From the NCBI GenBank assembly GCA_947629725.1, contig CANREU010000184.1, positions 1 through 6,684 of the forward strand: a DNA stretch of 6,684 bases, in the 5' to 3' direction. Below, piece by piece: positions 1-6,684 of this stretch. How positions within the stretch are numbered: the first letter of the stretch is position 1; each line of letters starts with the position of its first letter. Origin of the DNA: an uncultured Clostridia bacterium. Its GTDB lineage: Bacteria > Bacillota > Clostridia > Christensenellales > Borkfalkiaceae. A model generated the notes under the pieces. The model did no database searches and was not told the origin of the DNA. It saw nothing but the letters and a program-made list of their open reading frames with translations. A program made the position numbers and the translations under genes.

Positions 1-3000
1 CTGCTCCACGCCGTGAATGGTGACTTCAATGGGCTTGGGGGTGATGGTGTAGGTGCCGTCGGTGCAAATGCAGACGATATTCTCGTTCGTGCTCTTCACG
101 TGGACGGTGTAGGTGCCTGCCTCTTTGGGGTCTGCCCCGCCGACGATCTCGAGGACGATATTGAGGAAGTCGTCGTCGAGGTTCGTGACGCCCGACTCTG
201 CGGGATAGGAGACCTTCCCGCCGTTTTCCGTCCACCACTTGTTGTTTTCAAGGTCGGGATTGGCGGAGCCGTAGACGTCCGAGAAACTCCCGAGCTGGAT
301 GACGACGTTCGTAAGCTGGGAGACAGTATACCGCCCCGCCGTGGGATCGTCGTCGTTGGAGCCGACGAACGTGACTTCGTAGTTATCGCTGGCGTCCGTC
401 CCTCTGATGGCGTAGGTGCCGACGTTCACGGGGTCGCCGTGCGCCCCGTCCACCCTGAAGGTGATCCCTAAATCCCGAAGTTTGCTTCCGCTATCCCACT
501 CGGCAAGCGAGGAGGGGCTCATGATCCTCGCGTAGGCTTCGAGGTCGGCGTCCGCGATGAGAGCCGCGCCGTATGCCGTGCCCGCGGGAGAGATAAAGAT
601 GAGAAGGTCGCGCGGGGCGACCTTGAGCGTGCCGGGGTTCACGGTGACGTTGTAGTTTTGAGACGTGCTCGTCCCCGTGATCTCGTATTCGCCCACATTC
701 CATTGGGCTTCGGGCTCGCTTCCGTCCTTCTTCTGCATGGAGACCGTAAGCACGATCGCAAGATCGGTGCGGCCGTCATCGCCGACAAGCCCGCCTTCAA
801 CAAAGGTAAACCTGTCGTTGTCGTCCGAAGGGACCTCGCCGTATTCGATCTCGAAGTCGTTCGCCTTTACGGTGATGTCCTTCTTCGCGATCTCATAACT
901 GCCGCCCGTAAACATGAGCTCGTAGTTGAGGTTGGTACAATCGCCCGTGAGGTGATAGCTGCCCGCGTCGTAATACGTACCGCTCTTTTCCTCTTGGATC
1001 TTCAGCGTGAGACCGAGGTCCTCCACGCTGTCGCCCGAAACAAGGCTTGTGCATTCTTTGGAAATGGAGGAGAGGTCGGGCTCCGTGCCGTAGACGGACG
1101 TTCCGCTCCCGAGTATGACGGTGACCTTTCTCGCCGTGATCGTCCATTCGACCTTGCCGCTGAAGGTGAAGATATAGTTGGGGTTATCCGCGATCTCCAC
1201 GCAGAGGTAGTACGTGCCCCTGTTCTCCTCGGTGATGACGGGCTTTGCGGCCTTTGCGCCGTTCGGGGTATCCGAAAGGTAGAAGGAGAACGTGTGGGCG
1301 TCGCCGTCGGGGAAGGCCGCGTCTCCCGTAGGCGTTGCGGTGATGCCGCCGAAATTGGGCGTATCGCCGTAGATCGTCGTGCGGGGATTGCTGCCGACGT
1401 CCACCGTAAGCGTAAGCTCGAGTTTTTCGACGATGAATTTCTCTTCCGTCACGACGGAGATGGCGTAATTCTCATTTTCGGTGTAGGAAGCGGAGAAAGT
1501 GTATTCGCCCGCATTCAGATAGTCCGCCGTATATACCGCACTGCCGATGCGCAAAGTGACGGTGGGTTCTTCGCCGCTGACAAAGTTCCCGAATTCAACG
1601 ATCGTTTTTGCCGCCTCCGCGAGCGTAGCCGCAAGGGTATCTTGCGTTACGTCGCCGTAAGTCACGGTGTGCTGTTTTACGGTGATGGTCGCTTCGCGCT
1701 GGGTGATCGTGAGGGTCTGCGGGACAAACGCGGAGTTGAGGGTGTAGTCCTCGGAGCCGTTTGCAAGCTGCCAATTTTCCGCCTTGAGTTTATCGCCGTC
1801 GGTGCCGATATAATACCAAAGTTCGGCCTTGATGGAGTAGGTCCCGACGCCGTCGAACTTGCCGCCTTCGCCATAGATATAGCGCTTGACGCCGTCCACC
1901 TCATAGTAGAGGGCGACGCGCACCCGCTCCTCGTCTGCTTCGAGGAGGTCGGTAGAGTTGAAAGTAAACCCGTGCGCTTCGCTCGATTTGCCGCTCTGCC
2001 AATAATCGCTGTCGTTGAGGGCGTGCTCCTCGCCGTAAGTGTTCGAGTGCCCCGAAAGGGTGATATTGAGTTGTACGGGCAAAATCGTGAATGCCCCCGC
2101 CTCGTCCTGGCCGACGATCTCGACGGTGTAGTTGTTCTGCGCGGTCGTGGCGTCCGGGTCGATATGGTCGCCCGAAACGGTCCACGACGCTACCTCCACT
2201 TGATAGGAGCCCGCATGGATGACGCTCGCCGCGCCGTCCTTGAGGGCGAGGATGATCTTCACCGTCTCGCCTTCGGCGGGGTTCTCTATGAAGGTGTAGA
2301 CGATGACGTCCGTCCCCTCGTTGGTCGTCTTGAATTTATTCGTCGCGTCCTTGCCGTCGTAGGTATAGGTCTGCGGCATGGCGACGATCGTCAAATGCTT
2401 GGGCGTAATGGTGTATCCGTGGGAGGTTTCGGCGAGCTTGTAGTTGCCCGCGTCCTTCCCCGTAAGCGTGACGTTGACGGTGTACGCATCTTCCTGCGCG
2501 TTGGGACCTACTTCGCCCGTGCGGGAGAGCTCCGCGTCGTCCTCGAAGAACTTCTGCCCTGCGCCGCTGCCGGGGTCGAGAGAGGGTTGGATGTCGGGCT
2601 GCTTGCCGTTGTAGACGAAGCTGTCCGTCCCCCACTGCGGCCGAAGTTCATACTGCTCCACCGTGATGAAGCGGATGATGTCGCCGTCCTTCGTCGCAAA
2701 ACTCAACTGCCGCTGGTCGTCCACGCCCTGCACCCATGCGATCTGGAGGGAATAGCCCTCCGCTATCACCGCATAGTGCCCCGCGCCCGACTTTTCGGCG
2801 CCGCCGCCGAAGGAGATGCTGATCCGCGCGTCCCCCGTGCCGAGCACGTTGTTGAGATAGGTTTGAACATCCGATACGGGGTTCGCCGCTTTCGTGTCCT
2901 TGTCTACCTCATAGATGTTCTTGATGTACGTCGTATTGAAGAAAAGTGCGATAAGGGTCGCGGAATCGGGGTCGATAAGCGTTTCCGCCCCCTCGATGCC

Positions 3001-3924
3001 GAGCTCCGTAAAGTTGACGGCCGCGCCGTTGATCTTCGCCGTCGTGCCGAAGTGGCCGTACTCATAGGTGAGTTTAAGGTTGGAGTCGAGCTCAAGGCGG
3101 ATGTCTGCACTCGTGATGTGCACGGACAGAATGCCGTAGAGCGTCTCGTGGTTAGAGGCCGTGACGGTGACGAACACGATGAAATCGCCGGGGTCGGTGA
3201 GCCGCACGCCGCGGTTGTTGTCGTTGCCGCTGGCGCTTTGAGGGTTGTTGACGACCTCATAGGTGTAGCCGCCGCCCGCCTCCTTCACCTGCAAAACCTT
3301 CGTGTAGGTGATAGTACCGAAGGCCTCGGTCCCCTTAAAGACGACTTCGTCGTTTTCGGGATCGTTCGTCACGCCGTCGGCGAGGATGGCGTCGTAACTG
3401 AAGGAGGTGCCCTCCGACGTCCTGTATTCGGCGACGCGGCTCCAAATCTTCGCGCCGTCCGTGAGTGCCTGAACGGCGGGGTCATCTTGATAGGTGGAGT
3501 CGGATTTTAAGCCGAGGACGCCTTTGTTGTTCTCCGCCAAAACGGCGCTGCTGCCGTATGCAATGGCGGCGGGAGTGATCGTGTAGGCGCCCGCCGTCCC
3601 CTCGCTGTAACGCGAGCCATCGGTGCCGAAGCCCGAAACGCCCGCATATTTGCCGCAATACTGCACCGAGTAGTTGGCCGCCGCGCTCAACTTCTCCTCT
3701 TCGCTGCCCTCCCCGTCGATATGCGCAAAGCGCGCCCAAACGGCGTAGGTGCTCCCCACGGCGGAGACCGAAGAGGCATTCGTGTTGAGGGAGACGAACT
3801 TCTTCTCGCCCTCTTTTGCAAAGCCGAGACCGACGACGCTCCAACCCGCCGTTTGGTCGAGGGCGACATCTTCGCCGTAGACGGAGGTCGCGTCCTTCAC
3901 TTCGATGGCAAGCGGGCGCGCGCC
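1..3924 (-). repeat. Array of about 12 diverged MBG (YGX-type) / YDG-type modules, protein-level repeat
   Basis: Modules of about 90-125 residues recur from residue 581 to the window edge. The tyrosine of each module's motif is at 596 (YGED), 703 (YGSS), 869 (YGHF), 1018 (YNGK), 1102 (YDGK), 1210 (YGEE), 1336 (YGDV), 1432 (YGDT), 1525 (YGTE), 1608 (YGEV), 1698 (YGAA) and 1798 (YGSA). Most modules end with (A)GxY, then NY, then an ITP/ITA/IAKK-like strand that leads straight into the next (TITPKHL, TITQREA, TITARKV, TITPKPI). The second and third modules are the least regular. KPIEVTIHGVEQ at the edge starts another module. There is no DNA-level repetition: modules share motif positions but little sequence, so this is old divergence rather than recent duplication. 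The motifs fit the Pfam families I recall as MBG (YGX type) and YDG. The likely role is an extended extracellular stalk. Confidence 0.82.
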
Positions 3925-5664
3925 GATCTTCAGCGTGTACATAAGGTCGGTGTGCGTGTAGGTGCTCGACCAGCAATATTTTACTTTTTCGGTATCCGTA
4001 TCGAGTTGGAAGGTGACGGTGTAGGTATCTGCATTCACCGCCACAAAGTAGCCGACGAACCCGTCGCCGTCGGTCTCGGTGTTCCAGGATTTCTCTCCCC
4101 AATTCGTGCGGCCGTAGCCCGGATCGCTATCGACCGCGGAGACAAATTGCATGGAGGTAAGCGGGTCCTCGGAAGTATAGCCGCCTTCCGCTCCCCGCGT
4201 GTAAGTCGCTATCTTGCCCTTCTCGTTTTCCGCCCCCACGGTGAAGGACGCGACATGTGCCATGTCCCCCGCGCGGACGCCGAAGAGGCGCTTTGATCCG
4301 TTGTAGATGATGGGGTTATAATAAACGGTTTCGCCGTCGACAAGTGCTTGGAAATCGGTAAACTGATCGTCGCTTCCGCGGGCGGTGTCGGCGCCGAATG
4401 TGAACTGCTGGGAATAGGTAGAAGTCCCGCCTACGACCTGCGTGATCGTTGCGCCGCTGTAACCCGCGCGCTGGGTGTTGATGCTGTTTTCATCGAAGAT
4501 CTGCGGCGTGGTGACGATGACCTGCGAGTCCTTCTCCGCCTGCGGGAGATTGAGGTGGATGCACGCGCGCACGACCTTCATTTCTTCGACGCTCGCCGAG
4601 TTGGAATAGCCCTTCTTGTCCCAGAACACCGCCTGTGCGGGGGAAGCGTGGTACGCCGAACGCGTCCAATACTCCCTCCCGCCGAAGTTGCGCTGGTCTT
4701 CGGTGATATTCCAGATGCCCGCGTAGTCGATACTCTTGTTGCTCGAGACTTCGCCGAGCTCGGTCGCGCTCGGGAGCCACACATAGTCGCTCTTCCAGAG
4801 GCCGTGGGTCTCCGTCGTGACCGCCGAACCGCCCACTTGATAGGTGGACGACCAGTTGGAGTAGTTTGTCTGCCCCACGGTGTAGTTCCCGCCCGAGAAG
4901 AAGCCGTCGTTCGGAACGGCGTTATACGCCTCGTTGCTGCGGTTGTAGACGCCGTTCGCATTTTTCGAGACCTCCGTCGCCTTCTCCTGCGCCTGCCAGC
5001 CGACCTGTTCGGGCGTGAAGAGGAACTTCGTGAGGCTGTTGTCTATGTCCCCCATCGTGAAGCGGGCATAGCGGTTCTCCTTATCCTGCGCCGCCGTCGT
5101 CGAATCCTGCTGCGCCGTCGCATAGCCGCCGCCCGCGTTGAGGGCGACCGCGCGCATGTAGCTCGTCGCATACATATTCGAGGGCACCGCGACGTCGGCC
5201 GTGAGCGAGGTGCTCTTGTAGTCCTTCTGCCAATAGTCGGACTGCGAACGGGTGTCCGCCTCCAAGAGGGTGAGGGAGACGTCGTCCGTCCCCACTTTGG
5301 AGAGATACACCGCCGTCCAGCGGATGCCGCCGAAGGTCAAATAGATCTCGCCGAAGTCGGCGACCGTCTTCGCCGTGCCGTCGCTCACAAGCGCCGCCAC
5401 GTTCTCAAATTCCGCTTCCGCGTTGCCTTCGGGTTTTTCCGACGTTCTCGTAAGAGCGGTGTACAGTTTGTGCACCGCCGCCGAGTCGAAGAAGCCGTCC
5501 GTGCCAGAGGCGCGGTAGATGTCCTCCTCGATCGTGTAGGGATCGACCCCCTCGGGGGCCGCGCGTGTGAGGAGGCTCCCCCCCACCGCTGCAAGGCCTG
5601 CCGACGCCGCAAGGAGCAGCGCCGCCGCGGCGACTGTTTTTTGTTTCGTGATCGTATTCTTCAT
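1..5664 (-). CDS. Giant secreted MBG/YDG-repeat surface protein with DUF6273-type N-terminal head (3' end beyond window)
   Basis: The frame is open from ATG at 5664-5662 to base 1, giving at least 1888 residues with no stop; the C-terminus is missing. The start is fixed by an in-frame TAA just upstream (5688-5686), a GGGAG Shine-Dalgarno 8 nt before the ATG, and a signal peptide directly after it; the next in-frame Met is near residue 165. Order of parts: signal peptide (about 1-36), linker (37-99), DUF6273-type domain (about 100-373), unassigned beta-rich region (374-580), then about 12 MBG/YDG-like modules (581 onward), each with a Y-G-x or Y-D/N-G motif near its start and AGxY...NY...YTIT near its end. 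Such modules are known as extracellular stalk domains of bacterial surface proteins; adhesion is inferred, and no ligand or enzyme motif is seen. It is probably cotranscribed with the fibro-slime gene upstream. The anchor type (LPXTG, SLH or other) cannot be judged. The coding call is very secure; the role is not. Confidence 0.95.
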   Translation of the reverse strand, partial: MKNTITKQKTVAAAALLLAASAGLAAVGGSLLTRAAPEGVDPYTIEEDIYRASGTDGFFDSAAVHKLYTALTRTSEKPEGNAEAEFENVAALVSDGTAKTVADFGEIYLTFGGIRWTAVYLSKVGTDDVSLTLLEADTRSQSDYWQKDYKSTSLTADVAVPSNMYATSYMRAVALNAGGGYATAQQDSTTAAQDKENRYARFTMGDIDNSLTKFLFTPEQVGWQAQEKATEVSKNANGVYNRSNEAYNAVPNDGFFSGGNYTVGQTNYSNWSSTYQVGGSAVTTETHGLWKSDYVWLPSATELGEVSSNKSIDYAGIWNITEDQRNFGGREYWTRSAYHASPAQAVFWDKKGYSNSASVEEMKVVRACIHLNLPQAEKDSQVIVTTPQIFDENSINTQRAGYSGATITQVVGGTSTYSQQFTFGADTARGSDDQFTDFQALVDGETVYYNPIIYNGSKRLFGVRAGDMAHVASFTVGAENEKGKIATYTRGAEGGYTSEDPLTSMQFVSAVDSDPGYGRTNWGEKSWNTETDGDGFVGYFVAVNADTYTVTFQLDTDTEKVKYCWSSTYTHTDLMYTLKIGARPLAIEVKDATSVYGEDVALDQTAGWSVVGLGFAKEGEKKFVSLNTNASSVSAVGSTYAVWARFAHIDGEGSEEEKLSAAANYSVQYCGKYAGVSGFGTDGSRYSEGTAGAYTITPAAIAYGSSAVLAENNKGVLGLKSDSTYQDDPAVQALTDGAKIWSRVAEYRTSEGTSFSYDAILADGVTNDPENDEVVFKGTEAFGTITYTKVLQVKEAGGGYTYEVVNNPQSASGNDNNRGVRLTDPGDFIVFVTVTASNHETLYGILSVHITSADIRLELDSNLKLTYEYGHFGTTAKINGAAVNFTELGIEGAETLIDPDSATLIALFFNTTYIKNIYEVDKDTKAANPVSDVQTYLNNVLGTGDARISISFGGGAEKSGAGHYAVIAEGYSLQIAWVQGVDDQRQLSFATKDGDIIRFITVEQYELRPQWGTDSFVYNGKQPDIQPSLDPGSGAGQKFFEDDAELSRTGEVGPNAQEDAYTVNVTLTGKDAGNYKLAETSHGYTITPKHLTIVAMPQTYTYDGKDATNKFKTTNEGTDVIVYTFIENPAEGETVKIILALKDGAASVIHAGSYQVEVASWTVSGDHIDPDATTAQNNYTVEIVGQDEAGAFTILPVQLNITLSGHSNTYGEEHALNDSDYWQSGKSSEAHGFTFNSTDLLEADEERVRVALYYEVDGVKRYIYGEGGKFDGVGTYSIKAELWYYIGTDGDKLKAENWQLANGSEDYTLNSAFVPQTLTITQREATITVKQHTVTYGDVTQDTLAATLAEAAKTIVEFGNFVSGEEPTVTLRIGSAVYTADYLNAGEYTFSASYTENENYAISVVTEEKFIVEKLELTLTVDVGSNPRTTIYGDTPNFGGITATPTGDAAFPDGDAHTFSFYLSDTPNGAKAAKPVITEENRGTYYLCVEIADNPNYIFTFSGKVEWTITARKVTVILGSGTSVYGTEPDLSSISKECTSLVSGDSVEDLGLTLKIQEEKSGTYYDAGSYHLTGDCTNLNYELMFTGGSYEIAKKDITVKANDFEIEYGEVPSDDNDRFTFVEGGLVGDDGRTDLAIVLTVSMQKKDGSEPEAQWNVGEYEITGTSTSQNYNVTVNPGTLKVAPRDLLIFISPAGTAYGAALIADADLEAYARIMSPSSLAEWDSGSKLRDLGITFRVDGAHGDPVNVGTYAIRGTDASDNYEVTFVGSNDDDPTAGRYTVSQLTNVVIQLGSFSDVYGSANPDLENNKWWTENGGKVSYPAESGVTNLDDDFLNIVLEIVGGADPKEAGTYTVHVKSTNENIVCICTDGTYTITPKPIEVTIHGVEQ
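3925..4545 (-). other. Unassigned beta-rich region between head and repeat array (residues about 374-580)
   Basis: These roughly 207 residues follow the DUF6273-type domain and precede the first clear Y-G-x module. They are rich in Thr, Ser, Asp and Gly, with alternating hydrophobic stretches that suggest beta strands (for example QVIVTTPQIF, AHVASFTV, DTYTVTFQLD, LMYTLKI). The GYFVAVNADTYTVTFQL phrase near 538-554 looks like the last strands of an immunoglobulin-like sandwich. I recognise no named domain and no catalytic motif. It is part of the same open frame, not a separate gene. Confidence 0.5.
4546..5367 (-). other. DUF6273-type N-terminal head domain (residues about 100-373)
   Basis: The segment opens with FGEIYLTFGGIRWTAVYLS (residues 104-122) and continues through PSNMYATSYMRAVALNAGGG (161-180), FTMGDIDNSLTKFLFTPEQV (202-221) and YVWLPSATELGEV (294-306). 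It closes with REYWTRSAY (330-338) and VVRACIHLNL (364-373). The string of W-LPS, YW-RS and VR-A--LNL landmarks is the recurring pattern of DUF6273-type domains in Firmicutes surface proteins, recalled from family knowledge rather than searched. The fold is related to C-type-lectin-like/FGE modules as I understand it, so a ligand-binding head is possible but unproven. The usual VRPA near the end is VRAC here. Confidence 0.7.
5557..5664 (-). other. Sec signal peptide of the giant protein
   Basis: Residues 1-9 (MKNTITKQK) are basic. Residues 10-28 (TVAAAALLLAASAGLAAVG) form a hydrophobic Ala/Leu core. A plausible signal peptidase I site lies near SLLTRA-AP (about residue 35/36), or a little earlier. 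No lipobox cysteine is present, so this is not a lipoprotein signal. The exact cleavage point is uncertain. Confidence 0.88.
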
Positions 5665-5672
5665 AGCGTTTT

Positions 5673-5677
5673 CTCCC
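5673..5677 (-). promoter_or_regulatory. Shine-Dalgarno for the giant MBG protein
   Basis: The minus strand reads GGGAG, then 8 nt, then ATG at 5664-5662. Sequence and spacing are near ideal. This site supports independent translation of the giant gene although the upstream gene ends in the same frame only 21 nt earlier. No promoter or terminator is visible in the gap, which suggests cotranscription. Confidence 0.8.
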
Positions 5678-5685
5678 AAAGACCG

Positions 5686-6684
5686 TTAGTCCGCAATGGC
5701 GGAAAGGTTGAATTTGAGCATACAGTTGGACATATTGCCGCCCTCGAGGAAGTAGAACTTGAGGGTGTGGCGGGTGAGTTCCTCGAAAGTGCCGTACTCG
5801 CTCCCGTAGCGGGCGTTCGTCGTCGCCCCGCTCGTGTTACTGCCCGAGGTGAGGTTGGTATATTCATACCGTGGAAATATCAAGCCGACGTTTTCGCGTG
5901 AAGCCCCGTAAAAATTGAGTTTGTCGCCGCTTCTGCCCGAGAGCCAGCCCTGTCCGCCGTTATAGTTCCTCATGTAGTGATCTTGAAGCGCGGCGTCGTC
6001 CTCGGGGACGGTGCCTCTCTGCACCCAGCCCTTCACGTCCCGCCCGTAGTCCAAATCGACCCCGAAGCAGTTGGAAAGATAATCGACCCGCCAGACGGCG
6101 TTTTCCGCCACTTGATCCTGCTGGCTCGCATAGTAGACGATTTCCCCCGTCGAGAAGTTGACGTCGCAGGCGAGCGCGTTGTGGTTGCCGCCGAGGTCGG
6201 CGATCAAAACGTCGTCGCAAAAGATCCAAACGTCGTCGTCCCCCGCGAAAGTGAAGGTCATGTCGTTGCCGCCCACTTGGTAGCCCGCGGGCTGCATGAA
6301 CTCCACTTCCATCGACATTCCGAAGTAGTGGTTGACGCTACCCCTTGCGTCGTTTCCATTCCCGTCCCAAGTGGTGTATCGTGCCGCTGCATTGCCGTTG
6401 TTATTGAAATTGAGAAGGGTGCGCGTTCCATTGTTTCCGTCGCGGTTCGCATAGTTAAGCGGGAAAAATTGCCCCGCATAGTCGTTGCCCGCAAACGCAA
6501 CTTGATAAAGATTGAAAAAGTAGGAAACGTCGGTTTGCGTTGCGGGGTCCGTCGAAAAGTAGTTAAATTCGGTGTTGCCGCTCTTCGCGCGCATTTCCGC
6601 ATAGTTGACGGTGCTGTCGTACCAATAGTAGCCCGACATATCGGCATCGCCCGATTTCCCGCCGTAACGGAAGAGCCCCTTCAC
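5686..6684 (-). CDS. Fibro-slime domain-containing secreted protein, C-terminal part (5' end beyond window)
   Basis: This is an open frame of 332 codons ending in TAA at 5688-5686. The GTG at 6684 is only the window edge; the true start lies to the right. Counting from the edge, residues 119-180 carry the fibro-slime/PA14-like signature: HYFGMSMEVEFMQPAGY, then FTFAGDDDVWIFCDDVLIAD followed by LGGNH, then VNFSTG. An insert of about 120 residues follows, and then the closing strand pair TLKFYFLEGG and SNCMLKFNL (307-327), which in relatives reads like LKFFYLERG...SN. The N-terminal part (GYYWYDSTVNYAEM, GQFFPLNY) also matches the usual lead-in of Clostridia proteins of this type. The domain is a beta-sandwich found in secreted adhesive or matrix proteins; carbohydrate binding is an inference from PA14 relatives. 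The protein stops five residues after the domain (SAIAD), with no LPXTG or membrane tail, so it is not sortase-anchored at this end. It precedes the giant MBG gene by 21 nt. Confidence 0.93.
   Translation of the reverse strand: MKGLFRYGGKSGDADMSGYYWYDSTVNYAEMRAKSGNTEFNYFSTDPATQTDVSYFFNLYQVAFAGNDYAGQFFPLNYANRDGNNGTRTLLNFNNNGNAAARYTTWDGNGNDARGSVNHYFGMSMEVEFMQPAGYQVGGNDMTFTFAGDDDVWIFCDDVLIADLGGNHNALACDVNFSTGEIVYYASQQDQVAENAVWRVDYLSNCFGVDLDYGRDVKGWVQRGTVPEDDAALQDHYMRNYNGGQGWLSGRSGDKLNFYGASRENVGLIFPRYEYTNLTSGSNTSGATTNARYGSEYGTFEELTRHTLKFYFLEGGNMSNCMLKFNLSAIAD
5704..6330 (-). other. Fibro-slime / PA14-like domain of the upstream protein
   Basis: The domain spans residues about 119-327 of the visible fragment. 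The acidic GDDDVW loop (148-153) followed by the DLGG turn (163-166) is the hallmark of the family; in PA14-like folds such acidic loops sit at the calcium/ligand site. The segment between VNFSTG (175-180) and GTFEELTRHTLKF (298-310) is an insert containing DYGRDVKGWVQRG and NYNGGQGWLSG, which I cannot assign. The closing LEGG replaces the LERG I expect in relatives. Confidence 0.85.

Noticed and set aside
13..471. 152-codon open frame on the plus strand
   Set aside because: Antisense shadow of MBG modules with low-complexity Val/Asp/Gly composition; its stop is simply a TTA leucine codon of the real gene.
658..3510. 950-codon open frame on the plus strand
   Set aside because: It is the exact codon-register antisense of the giant minus-strand gene. 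It starts at TTG, has no recognisable domain or Shine-Dalgarno, and has antisense-type composition, whereas the minus strand encodes recurring MBG motifs and a signal peptide.
3482..4102. 206-codon open frame on the minus strand in a different frame
   Set aside because: Out-of-frame shadow of the giant gene, Arg-rich with no domain, while the overlapping frame carries the first MBG modules.
1981..5280. Repeated phrases SDYWQ and LLEAD in the head (133-146) and in a repeat module (1219-1244)
   Set aside because: The order and spacing of the two phrases differ, the surrounding residues do not align, and the shared DNA is only about ten bases. Probably coincidence.
5665..5688. A single fused gene broken by a nonsense codon
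   Set aside because: The two frames are in register, but the downstream part has a well-spaced Shine-Dalgarno, an ATG and a clear signal peptide, and the upstream part ends at the natural end of the fibro-slime domain. Two genes is the simpler reading.
4348..5901. 517-codon open frame on the plus strand
   Set aside because: Same antisense register; it runs across the start of the giant gene and the end of the fibro-slime gene, which a real gene is unlikely to do. It is Arg/Val-rich and has no domain.
1..6684. CRISPR array, tandem DNA repeats, tRNA/rRNA, insertion sequence or terminator
   Set aside because: No regularly spaced identical repeats, cloverleaf-like sequence, transposase motif, terminal inverted repeat, or hairpin followed by a T-run was seen; the only non-coding DNA is the 21-nt gap.

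Overview
The window holds two neighbouring minus-strand genes, both cut by the window edges, and almost nothing else. It is GC-rich, with G/C-ending codons throughout. The domain mix (fibro-slime/PA14-like domain, DUF6273-type domain, long MBG/YDG repeat array) suggests an uncultured Bacillota/Clostridia member of the kind found in animal guts, perhaps near Christensenellales/Borkfalkiaceae. That placement is inferred from family recall, not from a marker gene.

Layout in the direction of transcription (right to left). At 6684-5686 is the C-terminal 332 codons of a secreted-type protein that ends with a fibro-slime domain (core motif GDDDVW...DLGG, closing SNCMLKFNL). A 21-nt gap (5685-5665) follows, with a well-placed Shine-Dalgarno (GGGAG). 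From 5664 to 1 and beyond runs one uninterrupted reading frame of at least 1888 codons. I checked it codon by codon and it has no stop. It encodes a signal peptide, a DUF6273-type N-terminal head, an unassigned region of about 200 residues, and about 12 diverged MBG/YDG-type beta-sandwich modules. A thirteenth module is starting when the sequence runs out, so the C-terminus and any wall anchor lie to the left of the window.

The two genes are tightly spaced, share strand and frame, and show no terminator between them, so they are probably one operon for cell-surface proteins. A plausible but unproven reading is that the large protein is a stalk-like adhesin carrying its head at the N-terminus, and the fibro-slime protein is a co-secreted ligand-binding or matrix partner. 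The long open frames on the plus strand are antisense shadows caused by avoidance of TTA, CTA and TCA codons. I saw no RNA gene, mobile element, CRISPR array or DNA-level tandem repeat.
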